NCBI GenBank assembly: GCA_958407995.1
Contig: CATYJU010000002.1
Location: forward strand, 22,463-86,462
Length of the DNA stretch: 64,000 bases
Direction: 5' to 3'
From: an uncultured Collinsella sp.
GTDB taxonomy: Bacteria; Actinomycetota; Coriobacteriia; Coriobacteriales; Coriobacteriaceae
Position 1 is the stretch's first letter; every line of letters begins with the position of its first letter. Of the stretch, positions 44,333 through 54,724 are shown in pieces. Below the pieces are notes generated by a model. That model was not told the DNA's origin. It did no database searches and was given only the letters and a program-made list of their open reading frames with translations. Made by a program: the position numbers and the translations under genes.

Positions 44333-47300
44333 ATGCTTGATCGCCGTTCGTTACTTGTTGCTGGAGCGTCCTCGCTGGCGAGCATTATGTTGCCTCGCGT
44401 GCCGGGAAGCGAAAATGCCTTCCTGCTGCCGTTCGCGCCCACCGCGGCCTATGCCGACGAAGAAGATCCCTTCAAGGTGCTCGTTCTCTCGCGCACCATG
44501 TTTGGTGTGGTCGTGGTCGACGTCGCCAACAAGAATACGCCCATCGCAGGTGCCCAGGTCACGCTCACATCGCGCTATGCCGTAGGCAAGCAGCTCACCG
44601 CCACGACCGATGACGAAGGCACGGCCATCTTTGAGGTCGCCCCTCTTTCGGAAGACTACGTGGACGAGGCAACGCTTCTCGACGCGTACGACTTTAACGG
44701 CGGCATCTCCATTAGCATGGCGGGCTACCGCGATGTCGAGATTCCCCTTGCGCGTATCCAGGGCGGCACCGCCATAACCGCGCCCACGCGTCCGCTGTCC
44801 GACGGCGAGCCGTACTTCCGCCAGCTCACATTCGACGAATGGGACATCCAGTACGCTGATGCCACGTTCATGGCATTGCCGAAGGACGACGCGGCAAACG
44901 ACCAACCCGACACGCATGCCTTTATTGTACAGGCACATCTGCCACAGGGTGGACAGGCAACGCTGCACATCAACAAGGTAATGCCCGCCACGGGTAGCTC
45001 GCCCGAAACCGTCACGCAGATCGGCCAGATCAAGGCCAGCGCATCAGGCGCGGATAATCTGGCGACGTTCACACTCGAAGACAAGTTTCTCGACGCGGCA
45101 TCGGGCCTTCTGGAGGAAGGGTGCAAGCTGCGCTTTGTCCTCGACTATCAGGGCAAAACCTACACGCTCTCATCCCCCATGGCCGTTGTCACCGCGCCGG
45201 CCGCAAAGGCGGAATCGGGCTCGACCACTATCGTCCCCACTACCATGGACCAAGAGGTCACTCCGTTTGATTTCCCCGCGGCGTTTCCCGGCATCGGCGG
45301 CAATAAGTTCACGTGCTGGATACCCACATTTCCGATCCTCTTCGATTTCTCGTTTGCTGGATACGTGCTGTTTGGCGGAGGATACAAACCAGCCAGCTAT
45401 ATGAACGATTCGGGCAATCCGGATCCGGAGTACTGGAAGAAGTCACCGCGCGAGTCGGGCGCCAAGCAGGCAAACCGCTACCTCGACGAAATGGAGGGGA
45501 AGTGGAATCAGTACAAAAGTATGAGTGCCGGTTCGGGCACCGATCCAAGAAACACCAAGCTCCTTCGCCACCATTGCACGCCGCTGTTCACGATGGATAT
45601 CGCCACACAGCTGTACGGCTCGCTCGCCTACGATTGGATGGGCAAAACCTGGGGTAACAACAACGACCCCGCATACGGCAATATTAAGGCCCTCTTCCAG
45701 GTAAGAACTGACCTCAATTGGACCGAGCAGTTTACCCTAGGACCGGTGCCATTTTTCCTAAACGTCAACCCTTGGGTGCTGGCGAAGCTGGCGCTCGCTG
45801 TGGGTGCCCACACGCACGGCAGCGGCGCGGCGTTTTTCAAGAACATTTCGCTCGACTATTCCAACACGTCGGGCTCGTTCACCATCCAGATCGGACTTGC
45901 CGTCACCTTTGGAGCCGGCGTTGCAGGCGTCGCTTCGTCTGCCGTGCGCGGTGCCGCATCCCTCACGCTGTTCATTGGGTACGAGAAGGCAGATGGACAC
46001 CAGCTTCCGCGGCTGCGCGTGGGTGCAGACGTCGATGTCGATGTGATACTCCAGTTCGTAATGTTCAAGTGGACCACCAAGGCTTGGTCGGGGTCGTGGC
46101 CCACACTCATCGATTCGTGGAATATGTCGGTGAACAATGGCGACCAGTATGTGCTCCAACGCTCTGAGCTGGCATTGGGTGGAGATACGCCTTATACGCT
46201 GGATGCCTGCTTCGGCTCGGCCGGCAACGCCGAGGCAGGTGGTGTGCCGCAGTTTATCGCATCGGCCACCATCGTCACCAACGCCGAGCTGCTCGCACGC
46301 GCCGAGGTTAAGGCCACTGCCGTAAACGCCGCGCCTGTCGTGCGCGATTGGGATCAAGCGGTCACGCGCATTGAGCTCGAGACGAACGCGGAGAGCGACG
46401 ACACGGGACAGGTCGAACATTTCGTCCACGCGCTGATGGAGAACGACGAAAATGCCGCGCCGATGTATGAGTACACCTACATCGGTCAGTCAACGAACGC
46501 CGTTGCGGACCCGAACGCCAATTCTGCCGGCGTGTCGGAGGACGAGCGTGGCGGCATAAAACCCTCGAGCGACAACGTGCTGTTTTCCGGCGTGCTCAGC
46601 GAAGCCCACATGAAGCTAACGATGATTGCCGGCGTAGAATGCCTGTTCCGTATCGCCTCGGTGCGCTACGGCGACAATGGCCGCTCGCGACTGGTGGTGC
46701 ACACAAAGGCAAACGGCACGTGGTCCGCTCCCACGCCCGTGGACTTTCCCCTTGGGTTTGGCGAGGGCGACGTGGAGCGCGACGGCATATTCGATTACGA
46801 CTTCGACGTGGTGGAATATACGGACGGAAGAGGAAACCAGGACGCCTACGTGCTGCTGGTCTCGGGCGAGCGCCCCGCCGGCGACAACACCCTTTTCGAT
46901 ACGGCAAGCACAGCCGGCATACTGTCCGTTGTGCGCCTGCGCATAAGTAATGACGAGATCCGCGTGGTGTCGCATACGTCATGGCGCAGCATCTCGCGCG
47001 GCCGCCTGCAAGAGGATGGCTACCATTGCCTGCAGTGCCCGCGCATCACGGTAGGCAAGACGCTGGTCGACGGACGCCTGTCGGGTGCCTACCTCCACCG
47101 CCGCGGAACCACCGCAGAGAAGGCGCTCGGCAGCGAGGCCGAGGTTGCGCTGGAATGCTTTACCCTGTGGTCGGATGATTTGGGCGACAGCCTGACGTTC
47201 CGCCAAGTTCTTCGCTTTCCGCAAGCACCGTCGAGTATCGAGCTGAGCGAGCCCGAGAATATCAACGGCAAAATGGTGGTGCCCGTTGCGTACGAGACCG

Positions 47301-48700
47301 CAGACGGTTGCGGCTGCGCATCGTACGCCGTGATCGGCCAGTCCATTGCGGGCTGGGGCGTTATGCCACCAGACGCCACGGTGCCCCATGCGGTGCCGTG
47401 GCCACAACATTCGGGCTTTTTGGCCACCGTCAACGAGCAGCTGCAGCATATTACTTGGACGCGAGGCGCATCGGCATTTGCAACGCAGCCCGTGGGTGCC
47501 GCAGGCTGTGGCCCGGCATCGTTTAGCGTAAGCAACAACGGCAGGTGCGCGCTCTATGTAGAGAACACCGATGGCAAGGTGGGGCAAACCTACGACGAAG
47601 AAGGCAACCCGGTAGCAGTAATGGGCAAGCACTTCCGCATCTTCGCCAGCACCTTGGCAGGCGATCTGTTCACGGAGCCGTTCGTGATGTGCGAGCTGGA
47701 CCATCCCGTCGATCAGATAACGACATTTTTGACGTCGGGAGGCATGCTCTCCGCGCTCGCCACGCACATTGTGAGCGCGGAGAAGAGCGAGGCAGAGCTG
47801 CACGGCATCGAAGTGCCTCTGGTGGCGTGTGCCACTCCGACGGGCGCGGTCGCTACCTCGGGCGCGGTGGTGCCCGGAGCAGCAGGCGAATCCTTCATGG
47901 TCACGGTGCGAAACGACGGCAACACTTTGCTGACTGCCGGCACAATCGATCTGTACCGAGAGGGCTCCAGCCAGCCGTTCTCCAGCGCATCCATCGGATT
48001 CGGAGCGAACGCACGCATGGCTTCGATCTACGATCCAGAGCTTGCCGAAGACGCTTCGGCCAACGACATGGCACACGTAAAGTACGCGCTCGAGACGCTG
48101 GGCGCACGTTTTGCAACGCACCCGCTGGTAGCCGACAACGGCAACGCCGTGCTGGCACCGGGTTGCACGGCACAGTTCCGCATGAGCTTCGCCATCCCCG
48201 AGAGCTGGAGCGACGAAGTGGGCAAACGCGTCACGCTGTATGCGAAGGCGCGTAATCTGGTGGCGCTCGATCCCGTAACGCTCGAGGAGATCCGACCGGG
48301 CGCAAACTCGGCGCTGAGTGCCGTTCTGCACGAGCTTCATGTGCCCGACGCGGCATGCGAACGCTCAGAAGTTCAGGTCGGCGTATGCGACAGCGCGGAT
48401 ACGACAGGACTTCACGACGCCCCAATGACGGTAGACGGCGATGGTGGCTCGAGTGGAGGTGGTTCCGACGGAAGCAGCTCCGGTGGCGGCAGTGGCTCTG
48501 GCAGCGGCAAGGATCACGGCAATAACAAGCGCTCCAGAAAAGCGGGCGCGCTCGCCGGCACGGGCGACAGCAACGTCCCCCTAACCGCAGCCGCAGCAGC
48601 ACTCGCCGCAGCTGGTGCCGGCCTTGTCGCCTACAGCGTCCGCCGCACGGCGCTCGAAAAAGACACCGCCAATGAGGTCAATTCGGATAGGCCTCGCTAG
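44333..48700 (+). CDS. Very large cell-surface protein with Tat-like signal and LAGTGD anchor
   Basis: A 1455-residue secreted protein, no recognised enzyme domain. The N-terminal MLDRRSLLVAGASSLASIML has a twin-arginine and hydrophobic core. Residues about 50-120 (FGVVVVDVANKNTPIAGAQV, then TTDDEGTAIFEV) resemble a carboxypeptidase-regulatory/CNA-B-like beta fold. A long middle region has many aromatic and Gly residues. The C-terminus is a Gly/Ser linker, then LAGTGDSNVPLTAAAAALAAAGAG and a basic tail: a sortase-type sorting signal in which LAGTG replaces LPXTG. RBS GGGAGC precedes ATG 44333. Likely a wall-anchored adhesin or large surface enzyme. Confidence 0.75.
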   Translation: MLDRRSLLVAGASSLASIMLPRVPGSENAFLLPFAPTAAYADEEDPFKVLVLSRTMFGVVVVDVANKNTPIAGAQVTLTSRYAVGKQLTATTDDEGTAIFEVAPLSEDYVDEATLLDAYDFNGGISISMAGYRDVEIPLARIQGGTAITAPTRPLSDGEPYFRQLTFDEWDIQYADATFMALPKDDAANDQPDTHAFIVQAHLPQGGQATLHINKVMPATGSSPETVTQIGQIKASASGADNLATFTLEDKFLDAASGLLEEGCKLRFVLDYQGKTYTLSSPMAVVTAPAAKAESGSTTIVPTTMDQEVTPFDFPAAFPGIGGNKFTCWIPTFPILFDFSFAGYVLFGGGYKPASYMNDSGNPDPEYWKKSPRESGAKQANRYLDEMEGKWNQYKSMSAGSGTDPRNTKLLRHHCTPLFTMDIATQLYGSLAYDWMGKTWGNNNDPAYGNIKALFQVRTDLNWTEQFTLGPVPFFLNVNPWVLAKLALAVGAHTHGSGAAFFKNISLDYSNTSGSFTIQIGLAVTFGAGVAGVASSAVRGAASLTLFIGYEKADGHQLPRLRVGADVDVDVILQFVMFKWTTKAWSGSWPTLIDSWNMSVNNGDQYVLQRSELALGGDTPYTLDACFGSAGNAEAGGVPQFIASATIVTNAELLARAEVKATAVNAAPVVRDWDQAVTRIELETNAESDDTGQVEHFVHALMENDENAAPMYEYTYIGQSTNAVADPNANSAGVSEDERGGIKPSSDNVLFSGVLSEAHMKLTMIAGVECLFRIASVRYGDNGRSRLVVHTKANGTWSAPTPVDFPLGFGEGDVERDGIFDYDFDVVEYTDGRGNQDAYVLLVSGERPAGDNTLFDTASTAGILSVVRLRISNDEIRVVSHTSWRSISRGRLQEDGYHCLQCPRITVGKTLVDGRLSGAYLHRRGTTAEKALGSEAEVALECFTLWSDDLGDSLTFRQVLRFPQAPSSIELSEPENINGKMVVPVAYETADGCGCASYAVIGQSIAGWGVMPPDATVPHAVPWPQHSGFLATVNEQLQHITWTRGASAFATQPVGAAGCGPASFSVSNNGRCALYVENTDGKVGQTYDEEGNPVAVMGKHFRIFASTLAGDLFTEPFVMCELDHPVDQITTFLTSGGMLSALATHIVSAEKSEAELHGIEVPLVACATPTGAVATSGAVVPGAAGESFMVTVRNDGNTLLTAGTIDLYREGSSQPFSSASIGFGANARMASIYDPELAEDASANDMAHVKYALETLGARFATHPLVADNGNAVLAPGCTAQFRMSFAIPESWSDEVGKRVTLYAKARNLVALDPVTLEEIRPGANSALSAVLHELHVPDAACERSEVQVGVCDSADTTGLHDAPMTVDGDGGSSGGGSDGSSSGGGSGSGSGKDHGNNKRSRKAGALAGTGDSNVPLTAAAAALAAAGAGLVAYSVRRTALEKDTANEVNSDRPR

Positions 48701-48751
48701 CTCCTAGTTACTTTTGTGTGAGACGCCGACTCGGCTCATCGAACACCAAAA

Positions 48752-48782
48752 GGGGCTGGCCCCGATAACTCGGAGCCAGCCC
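48752..48782. terminator. Terminator between convergent surface protein and lipoprotein
   Basis: GGGCTGGC and GCCAGCCC form an 8-bp stem around a 14-base loop, between the convergent genes. Confidence 0.6.
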
Positions 48783-48810
48783 TGAGTCGCCTGACGTAAG
48801 AATCGCGGCG

Positions 48811-49827
48811 TTACTTGAGCTTCAGTGCCTCCATCATGGGCACGGCGGCATCCCAGTCGATCTTCCAGCCAATCGACACGCGGACGGTCTCGCCCGTCGC
48901 GGGAGCCGTCGCAAATAGCGTATGGCCGTTGTCGGGACCGGTAAAGCGCAGCCACGTTATGCCGTTGTACTCGACCTGGTCGGTTGTCGTTTCCTTGCCT
49001 TCATAGATCTGCTCCAGGCTTGCAACTTCCTCCTCCGGCGAGCGCGGGAAGATGCTGATGTTCAGGCGTCCTCCAGTCTCGTCGTGGAAGAAGTTTGCCT
49101 TTTCGTGCTCTTCGTTGGACGAATCCAGCGTGTACCCATCGGCGGCCTCGATACTGTACGATGCGCAAGCGATGCCGGTCATATTGGCCGCGTCACCAGA
49201 ATCGGCCACGCCGCCGGCCGCCTTGAACTCCTTGGTCTCGCATCCCGTGGTGTCAAAGTGCATGGCCTCATGATTCTTGGCGGGGGCGTAAGCGTCTACG
49301 AACTCGACAGTGATGGGCCCGTAGTACGCCGTCTTGGGGGCCCAGAAATACACGTACTCAACGGTCTCGCCCGGGCCGATATCTGGCCTCTTGGAAAGAT
49401 CGATGCCCTCGTGAAGCTCATCGGGAGCCTCGCTTGCAACGTAGTCGAGCACGGCCGCCTTGCCGGAAGTAAACAACGGGTCGCCTGCCTCAAGATCGCC
49501 CTGGGCAGCATGCACGTTAAAGGAACTGAACGTCCTGTTCTTTGTGTTGTTGTTGGTAATCTTGATGTGCAGGTAAAAGCCGTCCTGCTTCTTGGCATCA
49601 CCGCGATAGAACGTACCGTGAGCCACCGACTCATAGGTAATGCCTGCCACCTCGACCGTCTGCGACTCATAGGCCTTGGGCTTCTCGGCCTTCTCCTGCA
49701 CAGGTGCGCTCCCGCCCGAGCCACTCGGCGCATTACCGCCGCAGCCGGCCGCCGTACATGCCAGCACGGCCGAAAGCGTCACGGTGGGAATTCCTAACAG
49801 CAGCTTCTTCGTCATGGGCTTCATCAT
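48811..49827 (-). CDS. Secreted lipoprotein with DUF4352-like domain
   Basis: A 338-residue lipoprotein. The leader MMKPMTKKLLLGIPTVTLSAVLACTAAGC ends in a lipobox TAAGC followed by Gly/Ser-rich linker. The central 130 residues (YLHIKITNNNTKNRTFSSFNVHA, then GPGETVEYVYFWAPKTAYYGPITVEFVD) resemble DUF4352/ telokin-like Ig folds found in secreted proteins. The last 120 residues form a second unassigned domain (FHDETGGRLNISIFPRSPEEE). ATG 49827 follows AAAGGAG; the frame is open to 49950 but lacks a ribosome-binding site there. Function unknown. Confidence 0.78.
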   Translation of the reverse strand: MMKPMTKKLLLGIPTVTLSAVLACTAAGCGGNAPSGSGGSAPVQEKAEKPKAYESQTVEVAGITYESVAHGTFYRGDAKKQDGFYLHIKITNNNTKNRTFSSFNVHAAQGDLEAGDPLFTSGKAAVLDYVASEAPDELHEGIDLSKRPDIGPGETVEYVYFWAPKTAYYGPITVEFVDAYAPAKNHEAMHFDTTGCETKEFKAAGGVADSGDAANMTGIACASYSIEAADGYTLDSSNEEHEKANFFHDETGGRLNISIFPRSPEEEVASLEQIYEGKETTTDQVEYNGITWLRFTGPDNGHTLFATAPATGETVRVSIGWKIDWDAAVPMMEALKLK

Positions 49828-50258
49828 CCTCACCGCTCCTTTCGGCTTGCAGCTCATCCGTTGCCCGAGCCCCAAGTCGGCCCCGTGGCACCGGCTTCCA
49901 CTATGAGCGTATGACGAAACACGGCGCGGGCGAAGTGACCCACGGCCCAAATAACGACCCGCCAGCGTTCCTTATGGGCCAAAGGGACTCGCACACGCAC
50001 GCCCGTGGCCCATAAAACGAGACGCTTGTCCCAATGTTCGATTCGATCCATCCGCAAACAAGGTAGGGCGCCTCCAGCCGCCTTCAAACTTACTCGGACA
50101 GAACCGACTCGGTTTTGTCCGAGTAAACGAATCTCCATCGAACTCCGAACGATTGTTCGATGGATTTCGTGTTAGGTGGAATCGCCTATGGGCTGGGCTA
50201 TGCTACCTTGACTATCTATATGACTTAAACGCAGCAAAGGAGCACCGAGAGAGCGAGT
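49828..50258. promoter_or_regulatory. Divergent promoter region with two inverted repeats
   Basis: A 431-bp gap between the lipoprotein gene and the topoisomerase operon. A 17-bp inverted repeat with one mismatch (TTACTCGGACAGAACCG and its partner) lies at 50091-50127, and a perfect 10-bp one (TCCATCGAAC and GTTCGATGGA) at 50135-50165. They could be a terminator-like hairpin and an operator for the topoisomerase genes. No coding frame is convincing here. Confidence 0.5.
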
Positions 50259-52256
50259 ATGGCAAAAAACACCGCAAACTATGGTAACGACAGTATTCGT
50301 CAGCTCAAGGACGAGGAGCGCGTACGCCTGCGCCCCGCCGTCATCTTTGGCTCGGACGGACTCGACGGTTGCGCGCATGCCGCCTTCGAGATCCTGTCCA
50401 ACGCCGTTGACGAGGCGCGCCAGGGCTACGGCAAGCTCATCACCCTTACCGCCTTTCGCGATGGCTCCATCCAGGTAGAGGACAACGGCCGCGGCTGCCC
50501 GCTCGACTGGAACCCCTCCGAGAAGCGCTTTAACTGGGAGCTCGTCTTTTGCGAGCTCTACGCCGGCGGCAAATACAACAACAACCAGGGCGGCGACTAC
50601 GACTTCTCGCTCGGCACCAACGGCCTGGGCTCCTGCGCGACCCAGTACGCTTCTGAGTACATGGACGTCACGGTTTGGCGTGACGGTAACAAATACTCTC
50701 TGCACTTTAAGAAGGGTAAGGTCGTCGGCGCCAAAAAGAAGGCGCTCGAGATTGAGCCCAGCGACGAGAACCGCACCGGCACCACCATCAAGTGGCGCCC
50801 CGATCTTGAGGTCTTCACCTCCATCAGCATCCCCCACGATTGGTATCGCGAGACCATGCGCCGCCAGGCCGTGGTCAACGCCAACGTTACCTTCCGCCTG
50901 CGCATCGAGGGCGACGATGGCGAGTTTTCCGAAGAGGACTTTTGCTACCCCAAGGGCATCGAGGACTATGTGCTCGAGAAGGTCGGTGCCGACTACCTCA
51001 CCGAGCCCTTCTTTATCGAGGCCGACCGCCGCGGTCGCGACCGCGAGGACCTGCCCGACTACAACGTCAAGATCACCGCGTGCATGTGCTTCTCGCGCAC
51101 CTTCATGATGCAGGAGTACTACCACAACTCGTCATGGCTCGAGAACGGCGGTTCGCCCGAAAAGGCCGCCCGTAGTGCTCTGACCAGCGCCATCGATGCC
51201 TACATCAAGCAACAGGGCAAGTACAACAAAAACGAGAGCGGCATTAAGTGGCAGGACGTCCAGGACTGTCTGGTGCTGGTGACCAACTGCTTCTCCACCC
51301 AGACGTCCTACGAAAACCAGACTAAGAAGGCCATCAATAACCGCTTTATCCAGCAGGCGATGACGGCATTCTTTAAGGAGCGCCTCTCGACCTATCTGAT
51401 CGAGAACAAAGACGCCGCCAACAAGATCATGGAGCAGGTGCTCATCAACAAGCGCTCGCGCGAGAACGCCGAGAAGACGCGCCAGAGCATCAAGACCAAT
51501 CTGCAACAGAAGACCGACATGGCCAACCGCGTGCAGAAGTTCATCGACTGCCGCTCCAAAGACAAGGACCGTCGCGAGATCTACATCGTAGAGGGCGACT
51601 CGGCAGCAGGCGCCATCCGCACCTCGCGCGATGCCGAGTTCCAGGGCGTTATGCCCGTTCGCGGTAAGATCCTCAACTGCCTGAAGGAGGACTACCCGCG
51701 CATCTTTAAGTCCGACATCATCATGGACCTCATGCGCGTGCTGGGCTGCGGTGTGGAGATCAAGGACAAGCGTATCAAGAACCTTGGCGCCTTCGACCTG
51801 GACAACCTCAACTGGAACAAGGTCATTATCTGTACGGACGCCGACGTCGACGGTTATCACATCCGCACGCTTGTGCTCACCATGCTCTATCGCCTGGTGC
51901 CCACGCTTATCGACGAGGGCTACGTGTATATCGCCGAGTCGCCGCTCTACGAGATCAACTGCAAAGAGAAGACCTACTTTGCCTACACCGAGCTCGAGAA
52001 GAACGGCATCCTCAAGGAGATTGGCGACCAGAAGTGCTCGATCAACCGCTCCAAGGGTCTTGGTGAGAACGATCCGGACATGATGTGGCTCACCACCATG
52101 AACCCCGAGACGCGCCGCCTGATCAAGGTAGAACCCGAGGACGTCACCAAGATGGAGACCATGTTCAACCTGTTGCTGGGCAACGACGAGACGGGCCGCA
52201 AGCGTCACATCTCCGAGCACGGCAAGGAATACCTGGACCAGCTGGACCTGCAGTAG
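50259..52256 (+). CDS. Type IIA topoisomerase subunit B (GyrB/ParE-like)
   Basis: A 665-residue type IIA topoisomerase ATPase/Toprim subunit. The GHKL ATPase has EILSNAVDEARQGYG and QVEDNGRGCPLDW, the ATP-lid region has GTNGLGSCATQYAS, and the Toprim has EGDSAAGAIR and TDADVDGYHIRTL. It lacks the long insert of classical proteobacterial GyrB. The partner gene follows at 52302. Whether this pair is the housekeeping gyrase or a second (ParE/ParC-like) enzyme cannot be decided here. The ATG at 50259 lies 22 bases past an AAAGGAG; GAGAG sits closer. Confidence 0.9.
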   Translation: MAKNTANYGNDSIRQLKDEERVRLRPAVIFGSDGLDGCAHAAFEILSNAVDEARQGYGKLITLTAFRDGSIQVEDNGRGCPLDWNPSEKRFNWELVFCELYAGGKYNNNQGGDYDFSLGTNGLGSCATQYASEYMDVTVWRDGNKYSLHFKKGKVVGAKKKALEIEPSDENRTGTTIKWRPDLEVFTSISIPHDWYRETMRRQAVVNANVTFRLRIEGDDGEFSEEDFCYPKGIEDYVLEKVGADYLTEPFFIEADRRGRDREDLPDYNVKITACMCFSRTFMMQEYYHNSSWLENGGSPEKAARSALTSAIDAYIKQQGKYNKNESGIKWQDVQDCLVLVTNCFSTQTSYENQTKKAINNRFIQQAMTAFFKERLSTYLIENKDAANKIMEQVLINKRSRENAEKTRQSIKTNLQQKTDMANRVQKFIDCRSKDKDRREIYIVEGDSAAGAIRTSRDAEFQGVMPVRGKILNCLKEDYPRIFKSDIIMDLMRVLGCGVEIKDKRIKNLGAFDLDNLNWNKVIICTDADVDGYHIRTLVLTMLYRLVPTLIDEGYVYIAESPLYEINCKEKTYFAYTELEKNGILKEIGDQKCSINRSKGLGENDPDMMWLTTMNPETRRLIKVEPEDVTKMETMFNLLLGNDETGRKRHISEHGKEYLDQLDLQ

Positions 52257-52301
52257 CAGCAAATCGATAACGACGGCCCATAAGAAGTTCAAGAGGAAAT
52301 C

Positions 52302-54542
52302 GTGGCAAAGAAGAAGACGAAGAACCAGCCCAAGAAAAAGCAGGTCAACGCCGAGAACGTCATCGGCCTGCACTCCGAGGTCACCGATCAGCCGATCACG
52401 CAGACGCTCGAGGTCAACTACATGCCCTACGCTATGAGCGTCAACGTCTCGCGTGCGTTCCCCGAGATTGACGGCTTTAAGCCCTCGCACCGCAAGCTGC
52501 TCTACACCATGTACAAGATGGGTCTGCTCAAGGGCGAGCGCCAGAAGAGCGCCAACATCGTGGGCCAGACCATGAAGCTCAACCCGCACGGCGACGCCGC
52601 GATCTACGAGACGATGGTGCGCCTGGCCACCGGCAACGAGGCGTTGCTCGCCCCCTTCGTGGAGTCGAAGGGCAACTTTGGCAAGTACTATTCGGGCGAC
52701 CTGAGCTACGCCGCCTCACGTTATACCGAGGCCAAGCTCTCCCCCATCAGCGCCGAGATCTTCAAGGACATCGACAAGGACCCGGTCGACTTCGTTGACA
52801 GCTACGACGGCGCCATGAAGGAGCCGCGCCTGCTGCCCACCACGTTCCCCAACATCCTCGTCTCGGCCAACAAGGGCATCGGCGTCGCCATGGCGTCCGA
52901 CATCTGCGGCTTTAACCTCAACGAGGTCTGCACCGCCACGATGCACTACCTCAAGGATCCCGACTGCGACCTGCTCGAGTACATGCCCATGCCCGACTTC
53001 TCGACCGGCGGTGAAATTATCTACCGCCGCGAGGAGATGGAAAAGATTATCGAGACCGGCCTGGGCAGCTTCCAGATCCGCTCCCGCTGGCGCTGGATTC
53101 CCGAAGAGCGCATCATCGAGGTGTACGAGATCCCCTACACCACCAAGACCGATGTCATCATCGAGCGCATCGTCAAGCTCTCCAAGGAGGGCAAGGTCAA
53201 GGAGATCGCCGACATCCGCGACGAGACCGACCTTTCGGGTCTGCGCATCGCCATCGACCTTAAGCGCGGTGTCGACCCCGACAAGCTCATGGCCAAGCTC
53301 TATCGCTCGACCACGCTGCAGGATTCGTTCTCGTGCAACTTCAACGTGCTGGTCGATGGTTACCCTCGCGTTATGGGCGTGCGCCAGATCCTGCACGAGT
53401 GGGTCAAGTGGCGTATTGAGTCCACGCGTCGCCGCATTAACTTTGACCTGGGCAAAAAGTCCGAGCGCCTGCACCTGCTGCACGGCCTCGAGGCGATCTT
53501 GCTCGACATCGACAAGGCGATCGCCATCATCCGCGGCACCAAGCTCGAGGCCGAGGTCGTACCCAACCTTATGAAGGGTTTCGACATCGACGAGACCCAG
53601 GCAGAGTTTGTTGCCGAGCTCAAGCTCCGCAACATCAACGAGGAGTACATCCTCAATCGCACCAAGGACATTGCCAAGCTCGAGGGCGAGATTGCCGAGC
53701 TTGAGGAGATCCTCTCCAGCGAGGAGAACATCAAGAAAGTCATCAGCGACGAGCTGGCCGCAGTCAACAAGAAGTACGTGATGCCGCGCCGCACGGGCAG
53801 GATTGAGCCCCATGAGGTCATCGAGGTAAGCTTGGAGCCCGAGGTCGAGAAGTACCCGGTCACCATCATGCTCTCGCGCGACGGCTACCTTAAGAAGATG
53901 ACCGACCGAGTGCTCAAGAAGGCGACCACGCTCAAGTACAAGGACGGCGACAAACCCTTTATCGAGTTCCCGTCCTCCAACACGCACGAGCTGCTGGTCT
54001 TTACCAACAAGAGCCAGGTGTACAAGTGCAAGGTTGCGGCGTTTGAGGACACCAAGTCGGCCCAGCTGGGCTCGTACCTGCCCACCGATCTTGAGATGGA
54101 ACCCGACGAGAACGTCATCTGGGTCATCGACCCCGAGGATTACAAGGCCGACGTGCTGTTTGTCTTTGAGAACGGCCGCGTGGTCCGCGTCGCACTTGCC
54201 GGATACGTCACCAAGACCAACCGCAAGCGTCTGAAGAACGCAATCTACAGCGGCAGCAAGCTGCTGTATGCCCAGGTGCTCAAGGAAGACCGCGACCTCG
54301 CGCTGGTCTCGAGCGACTACCGCCTGATGAACTTCAACACGTCGCTGCTCAAGACCAAGACGACCACCAACACGCAGGGCGTCCAGGCTTTCACGACCAA
54401 GAAAGGCCGCTCGGTCACCACCGTCGGCACGACCGAGGACATCCTCGGCGCCGGTGTCTCGGCCGAGAAGTTTACCGCGCAGAGCCTGCCCTCCGCCGGT
54501 GCCCTCATGAAGGAAAACGACATGCCGAGTTTGTTTGACTAG
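52302..54542 (+). CDS. Type IIA topoisomerase subunit A (GyrA/ParC-like)
   Basis: A 746-residue type IIA topoisomerase cleavage subunit. The N-terminal QPITQTLEVNYMPYAMSV motif is typical, and the active-site Tyr lies in SYAASRYTEAKLSPIS. A helical region with ELKLRNINEEYILNRTKDIAK-type heptads follows. The C-terminal beta-pinwheel of GyrA is shorter than usual; segments such as RDGYLKKMT and NGRVVRVALAGYVTKTNR represent it. GTG 52302 follows AGAGGAAATC. It is 45 bp after subunit B and probably co-transcribed. A GyrA-box cannot be recognised, which would favour a ParC-like role. Confidence 0.9.
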   Translation: MAKKKTKNQPKKKQVNAENVIGLHSEVTDQPITQTLEVNYMPYAMSVNVSRAFPEIDGFKPSHRKLLYTMYKMGLLKGERQKSANIVGQTMKLNPHGDAAIYETMVRLATGNEALLAPFVESKGNFGKYYSGDLSYAASRYTEAKLSPISAEIFKDIDKDPVDFVDSYDGAMKEPRLLPTTFPNILVSANKGIGVAMASDICGFNLNEVCTATMHYLKDPDCDLLEYMPMPDFSTGGEIIYRREEMEKIIETGLGSFQIRSRWRWIPEERIIEVYEIPYTTKTDVIIERIVKLSKEGKVKEIADIRDETDLSGLRIAIDLKRGVDPDKLMAKLYRSTTLQDSFSCNFNVLVDGYPRVMGVRQILHEWVKWRIESTRRRINFDLGKKSERLHLLHGLEAILLDIDKAIAIIRGTKLEAEVVPNLMKGFDIDETQAEFVAELKLRNINEEYILNRTKDIAKLEGEIAELEEILSSEENIKKVISDELAAVNKKYVMPRRTGRIEPHEVIEVSLEPEVEKYPVTIMLSRDGYLKKMTDRVLKKATTLKYKDGDKPFIEFPSSNTHELLVFTNKSQVYKCKVAAFEDTKSAQLGSYLPTDLEMEPDENVIWVIDPEDYKADVLFVFENGRVVRVALAGYVTKTNRKRLKNAIYSGSKLLYAQVLKEDRDLALVSSDYRLMNFNTSLLKTKTTTNTQGVQAFTTKKGRSVTTVGTTEDILGAGVSAEKFTAQSLPSAGALMKENDMPSLFD

Positions 54543-54578
54543 GTACCACGGCAACGAGATCGTTAGATACTTCGCAAA

Positions 54579-54628
54579 GCGACGAGGCCCGGAACGCAAC
54601 GGCATTGCGCCCGGGACTCGTCGTTTTT
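54579..54628 (+). terminator. Intrinsic terminator of the topoisomerase operon
   Basis: GCGACGAGGCCCGG pairs with CCCGGGACTCGTCGT and is followed by TTTTTCTTCT, a strong intrinsic terminator. Confidence 0.9.
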
Positions 54629-54724
54629 CTTCTCAACTATTTTTTAACGCAGATAAATTGATTTCTGCTTATTTTTCTGCGTAAAAAATGTCAGCGTCAC
54701 TGCTTCGATGCCCTTTGGTCAGTC

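Noticed and set aside
52716..54605. 629-codon minus-strand frame opposite topoisomerase subunit A
   Set aside because: Same reason: low-complexity Leu/Val/Gly-rich composition, no start signals, and the plus-strand protein is well conserved.
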